A stretch of 64,000 nt of DNA from NCBI GenBank assembly GCA_006937955.1, contig SSNP01000010.1, forward strand, positions 2,023,806 to 2,087,805. Direction: 5' to 3'. A program made the position numbers and the translations under genes. This DNA comes from Pachypanchax playfairii (lineage: Eukaryota > Chordata > Actinopteri > Cyprinodontiformes > Aplocheilidae). Below the pieces are notes generated by a model, which worked only from the letters and a program-made list of their open reading frames with translations, ran no database searches and was not told where the DNA came from. Shown piece by piece: positions 55,401 through 64,000 of the stretch. Each line of letters begins with the position of its first letter. The stretch's first letter is position 1.

Positions 55401-58400
55401 CACACATCTCGTTTAGAGGCTGGCTGATTAACTGATTGATGTTTCTGTCTGCACATGCTTTGCTGATTTATAAACAGGCACCATCCTCGAACAGCACAGT
55501 GCTGCTGATGCCATGTGACCTACAGGACCATCAATCTATAAAGTGTAACTACCAGTAAAAACAGCCTGACTCACATGTTTAGTTTAGTTTAGATATTGTG
55601 TTATTAAAAAATAAATGATACTGGAAGTGAATAAGAGAGATAGTTTGTGGAGCATCAACAACCTGCAGCTCTGAAACACACCGTGTGACTGGAACAGATT
55701 TAAAGACTGTTTAAACTTCTTATTATTTTAGAAACATCTTGTTATGATCTGATGCTGCTAAGTTTTATTACATTATTTTGTTTTACTGTAAATCTGTTGG
55801 TAACATGTGGCTTTAAGGATAAAGTGTAAATAATTATCACCAAAAAGTATATGAAATAAAATAAATACTATTTTTTTAATTACATTTTACTATTACAGAA
55901 ATAGATGTTTATTTATGCAGTGAATAGATAAATCCTTCAGTTGGAACACAGTGTTTGTACTGATCAGTAATCAGTGACTGATGTTTATGTTAACAGTGTG
56001 TAATTACTGAGAACAACCAACAGGTGACGCAGTTTCTTCACATTTGCTGCAGGTTCACTGGTGTGTTACGGTGAATTTGTTCAGTGACGAGCACAGCGAT
56101 GTGTAACAGTACGTGCACGCACGCTTTTAAAAAGCACCAACTCAGCAAAATCGATTAGCTTTGCATCAGATTGAAGAGTAGCTGAACTGTTTCAGCTGCT
56201 GCATTAAGAGGTGGACGATGTCTGAGGATCAGTGTGCTGCAGTAGAATATTACACCAGATTTAAGTGATGAATCTGGGAGAACAGAGGCTGTAAATGGTT
56301 AGCTTGTAAATGGTTAGCTTGAGTTTCAGAAGTGAGGTCAGGCAGCGTTCTCATACCCATGACCGAGGGGTGAAATGAAATAGAGGCAGCAGTGCACGCG
56401 GTTGTCCTGGATGTTTTTGCGGTTGAGGCCACTCTCGTCCCTGAAGTATTGCTCAAACTGCTGGTCGATGTAATCAGCCACTGACTTCCAGCTGGAACAG
56501 AAACACACAGGGACGTTCAGCCTCTCAGGCGATGCAGACTGAACACAGCTCAGCTGCTGCATGTTGCTTTTAACCACAGAAGGACAATTATTCACAGATC
56601 AGCGTGGCTTGAGGTTCATTTACTCATAAAAGATGGTGCACGTGTACCATTCAGTGTTGTTTACGGCATCACCAAATCCAGGGGTGTCTACGATGGTGAG
56701 CTTAAGCTTCACACCTTTCTCCTCTATATCCACAGTGTGTTTGGTGATTTCAACTGTTTGTGTGATTCTCTCTGGACAAACAGAATCAAACTTTAGTTTG
56801 AACTTTTTTGTTTGTTGTGCTGTAAAAGATTTTGCAAAGAGAGGGTTCCTCACCTTCAGCGTTGAGCAGTTTCCTATCTTTGTAAAGATCTGTGAGAAAG
56901 AGGCTGTTGACCAGGGTGGACTTTCCCAGGCCAGACTCACCTTCAAACAAAGAACAACAAAGACAAAAACAGCAAGGCTTCAAACCCCGTGATTAACTCG
57001 CTTCAAAGGAAAAGTGAGGGCTTAGGATCAAATGTCCTGAGACATGCAGACGAGGACTTACCTGCAACCATGAGTGTAAAGTCAAATCCCTTCTTGACTG
57101 ATTTGCGATGTACCTGGTTTGGCAGCGTAGCAAAGCCCACATATTCCTTGTCCTGGTCCTAAAAGAAAATAAAGAAAAACCCATCAGAACAAGAACGAAC
57201 TGACCGATTAATACTGTGAGACTGTTAGAAAAGATCCAAATAGCTTCAAGATCCCACAAGAATGTTGCTGCAAGATAAAGTCAGAAAGACAACACGAGCA
57301 TCAAATGATGCTTTTATTATGTGCCGCTATGAAAAATGCAAAAAATGCCTCATTTGTTTAGAACCTCAATGCAACGAAGCACAAACTCTATAAAGTATGA
57401 AGACGTTAGCGCTCACGGCTTTAAAAGCAGAACCAAATCCCACAGCTCGTTCTCTCCAGTCCAGGTTCTACTAGTTTACCTCATTATTGTCGTAAGGGTC
57501 AAACAGAGTCCAGGGACTCCTGGGTCTGGACAGACTGACGGGGGACGGCAACTCAAACTCCACACTTCTGCTCTGTGGCAGGCTGCTGTCTGAACCTGAA
57601 TCTGATTGTGCCCGGCCCGCCACGGGGGGCCGCAGATGAGAGTGAGGGCCGTCTGGACCCTCAGTCTCTCCGTCTGCATCGAGAGCTTCGTGGGGGGGCT
57701 GATGTGTCGGTTCATGTAATATGTTTTCCACTTCTGAGTCGTCTGAATGGCTCGAGTGCTAGAAACACAGAGGCCAGAGGGGATGTGGGGGGGGGGGCAG
57801 GGGTTACATCGGAGGACGGGGAGGAAAGTAAAAAATATAGAGAAGGAAGATTTCGGAGGGGAAAAGTGCCAATGAAGCAGGGAAGATTTGGAGATCCAGA
57901 ACAAACACTTGTAAAAATAATACCAGCTTTAAACTGATGATCTACCCTGCAGGTAAAATATTTCATTTTACTTTAATCTAAATATAACTTTAAAAAAAAA
58001 ATCAAAGTTCAATGAGTAAAGTTTAAAATGTATTTGATCCAAAAGAAGCCGCCGTGTTTAGATCACTTGCTGTGATACCTGTATGTCATTGTGATTCATG
58101 CTGTGATTAGGGGATGATGGGCAGGAGTCTTGCTCATCTGTTGAAGAGGAAGGTTCAGGGTCACTGTCCTCCATTGCAACTGGAGCTACACTGCACTCTG
58201 ATATCTCCACAAAAAGAATCACACACAAACAGAGAAGGATGAAAACGACCCGCCACAGAGAGAAACGCAGGAGCAAAAGGTTCAAGAGGAAGGAGCGATG
58301 TGACAAGACAGAATACATCCAGAAAAAAAAATTATGAAAATCAATGAATAAAGAAACATCAAATGACAACATGCCATTCATTAGATAAATGTATGAATAT

Positions 58401-61400
58401 AAGAAAGAAATGCTGACTGTAGTTTCATCCTGTTCAGTCTCTGAACAGAAACCTCCAAACATCATCAGTGATCATTAGACCATGAAAACCTGCCAAACTT
58501 CATATATGATTTGATGTTACTGGCACCAAACATTTTAAACAGTTTAGTCATGTTTAAAATGGAAAGTCCATCGATATTGTCTATTTGATTTCTTAAAAAC
58601 AGTTTTATTGTAAAATTACAAACACATTTTTCTAACAGTGGACATCCGTCTTTCAGAACAAAAAGATTCATTTAGACAGATTTACAGCTCAAGGGCAGCT
58701 TCCTGCGCTCTAACCCTCACATCAATGTCTAACATGGACGGTTCTGTGACCTACAAAGAGACACAGATGATCAATCACAGCTTTGACTACTATTTTTCTA
58801 CATTTCTGCTTGAATATGATGCTGAAAGTAGAACTGAAGAGAAATAACTTCATTTAAGTGCTCTTCTAAAAAAAAAAAATCACAAGACAAACTACAGATA
58901 CAAACCAGAGAAGTGGCTCAGTGTGTTCCCTCTACACCTGGGCATGCAGAGCTTTAGCTACCGTTTCCTCACCTGTTGAGTCTGTTATGGGAACGTAAAT
59001 CTTCCTCTCTGTGCTTCCCTGGTTGCTCTTCACACAGACTCCAGCAGGCAGATGAGACCACAGAGCAGCAGCTCCAGTATTTATACAGGTCCATCCCAAA
59101 GGACACAGTGTCCTTCAACTTCACTGAACCACTGGACGCCCCGGGGAACTGATCAGCATCATTGATCAACCCCATGACACCATTCAAAGGCTACACACTG
59201 ACCATGAAACTGAATCTATGAAAAACTTCACACTGCTGAGCATTTCCTAATTTAATCGGATGAAAAATAAATTATATTTATTTCTGACAGATGATTGATG
59301 AGAACAAACAAATCAAAATAACATCTTGTTTTATGTAAATAACATTCTGATATCAAGACGATCTGCCGATCATGAGAATGTTTGTATTGTGTTCTACATT
59401 AGACAGTTATGGATTGTGACTAAGTTTACCTTTTATATTCTGCACTTTCCCTTGATGACATTCCTGAACATTACCCTTCTCTCAGGTTACATCCCCTTTA
59501 AAAACTTAATGATGGGGCAGCCATTAACCGTGTGCAGCCAGTACATTTATTTTCTACAAAGCAGCTTCAAAACTAAAGCTGATGAAGTGAAAACTAGAAG
59601 AAACCTCTGACTCAAACATCTGTAACATCAGCTTTGATCCTTTACAGACAAGTTATCGATTAAAATATATTTGGAAAAACAATCTCTATTTTTAAATTGA
59701 AATTACTGCATATGTTTTCTAAAAGCCTCCTTCATTTAATCAGTCTGAATCATAAAAACTATTTAAATCAAAGGAGTAAACATTAAAACTTGAGACCATT
59801 CAGAGCTACAGTACTTACTTCCTGTTCTTGGTGAACAGCTGTGTAAATCAGAAGGTTTAAAGCACAAATCTCTCATCAGAAAAACACAAAAGATTCAACA
59901 ATCTAAGAAGTTCAACATGTAAACGTTTTCATCTTTTAACTGTATTTTTATATATTTGAGTTTCACCAGCAGCACAGTACCACATGATCCTTTCCATCTA
60001 CAGAGCCTTGTAAAAGCTGCTCCAACACACCTGATTCTGTGGTTGAGTTTATCATGCACTCAGCTCCTGTAGAAGGTTTTTAATCATCACTCAATTCAAA
60101 TCAGGTGTGTTGGAGCCGAGACTCATCTGAGCCATGTGGGAACGTGGCCCCTTTAAGAGCAGGACTTGACCCTGTTGTTGTACAGAACAACAAGCATGTG
60201 AAGCAGCAGAAACGGAATGCGGTCCTCATTAATACACCTTCACTACACTTTCAAGTTGAAATGTCCACAGTGAAGTCAGATAATTAGTAAATGGTGTGTA
60301 ATTTAGTCTAATTCTAAACACAGCTGTTCTGTGAAGGGTTCTGCGGTTTGTTACAGAACATTAGGGATCAAACAGCATCATGAGGACCCAACAACCCGAC
60401 AGACAGTCACCAGACAGGTCAGACATAGAGCTGTTGAGAAGTTTAGCTGGGTTAGGTTTTAATAAAACCCAGGTTGGATCTTCTCATGGAGCACTGTTCA
60501 GTTCATCTAAAAGTAAGAGGAGCTGCAACTGCAAACCTACTAAGACATGGTTGTCCATCTAAGCTGGCAGGTTGAGCAAGGAGAGCTTTCACATGAGAAG
60601 CATCCGAGAGTCCTGAGGTAACTCTGGAGGAGCAGCAGAGATCCTCACCTCAGCTGGGAGACTCTAACAGGAATACTATCAGTCATGTATTCCATAAATC
60701 TGCTCTTTATGGAAGAGTTATGAGAAAAAAGCCATTGTTGGGTAAAAATGTCACTCTGCAGATGTGTAAATCTGATAGAGACAATAAATACTAGCTGGAA
60801 CTATAACCATTAAAGAGTGATTCTACAAAGTACTGACTGTAAAACTTTTACATCTCATCCAAATTCATCTCTCTAAAACCACAAACAAAGGATATGATGA
60901 CTAAAAGCAACAAGTGGAACAGTTTAAATATGAGTTAATGTTGTGAAGTTGTGTAAAACTCCTTTTAAGAAGCTTAACAAACATCCATGTGTTATATTTA
61001 CTGACTTATTCCAACTCAGGGTCACGGGGAGCTGGTGTCTGTCTCCAGCTCTCATCAGACGAGAGGCCGGGTTACACCTGAACAGGTCGCCAGTCCATCA
61101 CATACAAACAAACAATTACTCAAACACTGACACCTTGGGACAATTTAGAAATGATAATTAACCTCAAGCATATTTCTGGAGAAAACCAGAAAACATGCAC
61201 AAGGAAAACATGCAAATTCCACACAGAAAAGTCCCCAAACGGTTTTAAACCTTCTCGCTGCAAGGCTACCCACTACGCCACCGAGCAGCCCGCCTAATAC
61301 GCAGGTTTCTCATAAATCAACCACTTCAGAGTGAAAGAATCAGTCAAACAAACAAACAAATGTCAATCTGTGCTCCAACCTCACACTGACAAAAAAACTA

Positions 61401-63898
61401 CAAAAATCTAAATCTGCTTAAAGTGAAGGGCAAGTTTAAGGGTATTCCATCAAATCTGGACTTAACTTTCATTTCTAAAACAAACTTACAAAGTGTAAAG
61501 CATCTAATAAAAACTAGCTGGAGAGATAAATCCTGAACACACTTCTGATCAGGTGACCACATGCAGTGACTTAAAGTTCAAAGACATCAGGTCTGGCTGT
61601 GAAACACATGACATGAAACGTCCCTAAAGAAAAAACAGCCTTGGAATTACTTTGTGACAAATTCGTTTTTATATGCAATAAGTCAAATCATGCTCATTTG
61701 GCCTTAAAGACTTCCTCACATTACTTTAAAATGCCTTAAAGACTTCCCTCATATTATTTAAACCACTTCTTCATTTTTCCCCACACTGCAAAATAAATTA
61801 GACAGAGAAAATGAAACAATGGTATGTGAACAAAAACATTCAATCTTTGGCAATGACATATCTCACTTCAGCACTGGCTTCTATGGCATTTCCTGCAAAC
61901 TGATAAAAACCCATTTATGCTGCTTTAAAGCTTCACAAATGGGGACAGCAGAACTTTTTCGTCTGTTCTGGAGAAAGTTGGTCGGGATCATGACCCGTTT
62001 GTCATACATACAAAAACAAAGTAAAGCTGAAGCAACAATCTGACCACAGTGCAGTTTATTGTGTATACAGTTCAGATCATTGACTCTAGTGATTATAATA
62101 AGATTTAATAAGCTGCTGTACAGCTACTAAGACAAAAAGCCTGAGTAGTCACAGTTTATCAAAGAGATTATTGTAAGAAAAATAACCTGAAGTTTGTCAG
62201 AAATGGGATGTGTGTCTTTTAATGAGGCCAAAACCTTCATTGCTAACACATGCCGTCCATGAGAAACAATTGGAGGACGTGAAACCCAGCAGAACATAAA
62301 CAAGTTGTGCAGTTGAATATGCAGCTTTGTTACTGTTGGATCGCAGCAGTGTGTTTGGCTGAAATGCTGCTGACGGATGGTGATTTGTTGCATTAAACGC
62401 AGCTCTCAGGGGAAAGCCCTCTTCAAATGCACCCTGTACGACATGGGAAATGCAATCAGAGGCTGCCAGAAGTCATAAAGAAACTATACAGCATGCTGTT
62501 ATTGATCTATTATGATGAAAGCTTGGGAGGAAATGTATTTGACACAGTCATTTATAACTGCGCCACAATGATTACCTATTGGAGCCTCAGATCACTGCAC
62601 AAAGCCTGTTTCACTCCCGTTGTTACTAAACCTGATATAAAGGCTGGACCGTGTGGGAGAATATCTTCACATCCACAGCAACGTAATGCCGTGATACTGT
62701 CATTTTCTGAAAAACATTCATATTATACACAAATCCAATGTGTATTACTCTTTGAAAACGTGACTACTGAATACCAGTAAGGCTTCCCTTTGTGATGAGG
62801 CCAACCGCAGGTGGTGGAGGGAGCCATGTGCGCTCTGTGTGAATGCTGTGTTTGTTTGGATAGTTATAGCAGCGCTCTGTGTGATGCTGGCTCAGAGGAC
62901 AGAAATAATTCCTCTTCAAAACATCATCCCACAGCTATAGAGCACATGCAAATGTTCACATGGTCACAATGCCACATATTCCTAAATATTCAAATCTGCA
63001 ATTCACTGTAAACCAAAAGAAAGTAAAATAATACTCAGGCAACAATTTAACAAAACTTTAAAAATGAATTAAAAGAATATTTCAGCCATTTTGAAATGAT
63101 TTTTTTGTGTGTGTGTCTAAAAGGCATAAATAATTAATATCTAACCTGTTGTAGAGAGAGAAAGAGAGAGAGTAAACTACCCCAGTTTGGAAAAAAAGAG
63201 AAAAAAAGTTTATTTCCAACAGGACTGAAAAATTAACATCCAAATCCAAAGTGGATTGTTTCAGTCTAAGAACAGCTCCAACTTTCTAAATGTCATGATT
63301 ATGTTTTATAAAATTTCACACTGAGATTACAATGTTATTTACACCTAGTTTTTCTGGCCATAAACCAATGTAAAAAAGCTGCAAAATGTAGAATTGTTGT
63401 TGCATTCAAGGTTAAAATTAGGCAGTAGTTTCGATGTTTCTGCCAAAATAACATTTAATCTGAAATGACGGCTGTGATCCACTTCAGTCTTCACTGCATT
63501 CAGACTAGCTGTTAGCTCCTCACTCTTATAAGACATCAGATCTATTTCTTTGCACTGAGGCTGTTCAGGAAATTAACTTTACTGATAGTATTAATCATTT
63601 ATACCTTTTACACAGAAACACAGTTCTAAATGTTTGAAATATTCCTTCAAGATGTCAAAGCCAATCAGTATCTCTGTGTTTTAACTCCTTAGAGAAAAAC
63701 CTCAGACATCTAAAGAACACACATTCTTGTTTCTCTTTGACTGTGTGTGTTGCTTCAGTAAAGGTCATCTAAACTTCTGCAATTCAAAATAATATTAATA
63801 AAAAATCCTGCAGCTATTACATCATACTGTATCATGTCAGCAAAGGAATAAGCAGCACATACCTCTGAATCACTGTATGTTTCTGAGTTTGTTGCCAT
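52486..63898 (-). CDS. septin4: Septin 4, filament-forming GTPase
   Basis: Thirteen coding exons in transcription order: 63898-63863, 58195-58079, 57758-57480, 57158-57062, 56940-56854, 56771-56648, 56491-56357, 55364-55247, 55109-55008, 54625-54529, 54438-54276, 54079-53980, 52554-52486; 1524 nt, 507 aa (human 478), phases all consistent. The acidic, Ser-rich N-terminus precedes SRPRSPWTLFDPYD, close to human SEPTIN4. Then come the polybasic HRKSVKKGFDF, P-loop GESGLGKST (177-185), G3 DTPG (234-237), G4 AKAD (315-318), septin element YPWGIVEVEN, SEPTIN4-type KLTRESGTDFPIP, and a C-terminal coiled coil (LIREKDEELRRMQEML). Septins form heteromeric filaments at membranes and the cytoskeleton. 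SEPTIN5 is less likely because of the C-terminal segment. The first two exons are least certain. Confidence 0.93.
53394..53684 (+). mobile_element. tRNA-derived SINE-like element, copy 2
   Basis: Starts agctgcacggtggtgtagtg, has a box-B-like ggtttgaaacc, then gcttcctctcacagaac, gttgtttgtctctatgtggc and ends ccgtgaccctgaacaggaag. It lies in the last septin4 intron, antisense to the gene. Confidence 0.75.
55366..56356 (-). other. septin4 intron between exons 7 and 8
   Basis: AT-rich. A short direct repeat (gtaaatggttagctt, twice at about 56290-56320) is the only structure noticed. Confidence 0.45.
60019..60175. mobile_element. MITE relic with inner 17-bp inverted repeat
   Basis: ctccaacacacctgatt at 60020-60036 and its exact inverse at 60099-60115 frame a short AT-rich core, followed by cctttaagagcaggacttga. 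This is the layout of a very common fish MITE (hAT-type, as I recall). The copy is degraded at its left end. Confidence 0.65.
61000..61293 (-). mobile_element. tRNA-derived SINE-like element, copy 3
   Basis: Minus orientation, with the tRNA-like head at the right (plus-strand cactacgccaccgagcagcc) and the tail cagggtcacggggagctggt at the left. Same family as the other two copies, in the large septin4 intron and in the same sense as the gene. Confidence 0.72.
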
Positions 63899-64000
63899 AT
63901 TATCACTTCAGAACAGCTGAAAGTCCTTCAGTTTCACCCCACAGCAGATTTATAACAAAAAAACATGAAATAAGGTATTTTACAACTCTGAGAGTTGCTT
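63899..64000 (-). other. septin4 5' UTR or promoter start
   Basis: Directly upstream of the proposed septin4 ATG. No TATA box or GC-rich start region is evident in the 102 bases available. Confidence 0.3.

Larger units (their letters stand above)
58196..63862 (-). other. Large first septin4 intron (5.7 kb)
   Basis: Contains a MITE relic (60019-60175) and a SINE copy (61000-61293). The part at 62050-62990 is free of recognisable repeats and has the mixed-base, motif-rich look of a conserved non-coding block, for example attgctaacacatgccgtcc and ctgcgccacaatgattacct; this is only a visual impression. No exon is supported here. Confidence 0.45.

Noticed and set aside
52486..57758. Septin 5 instead of septin 4
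   Set aside because: The core is similar, but the SRPRSPW-DPYD N-terminal segment and KLTRESGTDFPIP near the C-terminus match SEPTIN4 better.
58969..59187. Extra 5' septin4 exon from the 72-codon minus-strand frame
   Set aside because: No matching donor and acceptor or similarity to septin N-termini; exons at 63863-63898 and 58079-58195 join cleanly without it.
62427..62780. 117-codon plus-strand open frame in septin4 intron 1
   Set aside because: No splice sites, homology or codon pattern support it. It is the size expected by chance in this much DNA.

Overview
This 64 kb window is vertebrate nuclear DNA, almost certainly from a teleost fish. It has intron-split genes with GT-AG splice sites, no bacterial-style gene packing, and many fish-type repeats: a BEL/Pao LTR element, tRNA-derived SINEs, MITEs, LINE fragments and GC-rich minisatellites. 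Exons were assembled by hand from splice sites, phase and similarity to vertebrate proteins. The exon lengths of the three complete genes sum to whole codons, and the partial pafah1b1 runs to exactly the expected C-terminal length.

Layout. 1-4612: a BEL/Pao LTR retrotransposon on the minus strand, cut by the window edge, probably sitting inside an intron of pafah1b1. 8045-12764 (+): the last six coding exons of pafah1b1 (LIS1, dynein regulator), with two nested MITEs in the last intron. 17616-36786 (+): complete mettl16 (RNA m6A methyltransferase, 9 coding exons, 522 aa). Its introns hold a 3.76 kb satellite built on a 5-bp register (23446-27204) and a 39-bp minisatellite grown inside a LINE reverse-transcriptase fragment (31498-31935). 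38777-47006 (+): complete mnt (MAX-network bHLH-zipper repressor, 6 coding exons, 521 aa), with a 656-bp assembly gap in intron 4. 48478-48755 (+): a lone first coding exon of an unrecognised gene with a promoter-like upstream region. 49440-51365: a LINE remnant containing a 1.2 kb, 27-bp minisatellite. 52486-63898 (-): septin4, 13 coding exons, 507 aa, with a large first intron.

How the genes relate. pafah1b1, mettl16 and mnt are neighbours on human 17p13.3, so this is an old conserved block; pafah1b1 appears flipped relative to mettl16 and mnt compared with human. septin4 is elsewhere on human chromosome 17. The genes do not form a pathway: they cover dynein/nuclear migration, RNA methylation and SAM homeostasis, transcriptional repression, and the septin cytoskeleton.

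Most notable are (a) the 5-bp-modular array with very long antisense open frames in all three frames, probably seeded by a MITE end; (b) three separate minisatellites whose units are multiples of 3 bp and which arose inside retroelement coding sequence; (c) a METTL16 recognition nonamer inside a mettl16 intron; (d) four CACGTG E-boxes in 1.1 kb around the mnt start. No CRISPR array, operon, canonical tRNA or rRNA gene was seen.
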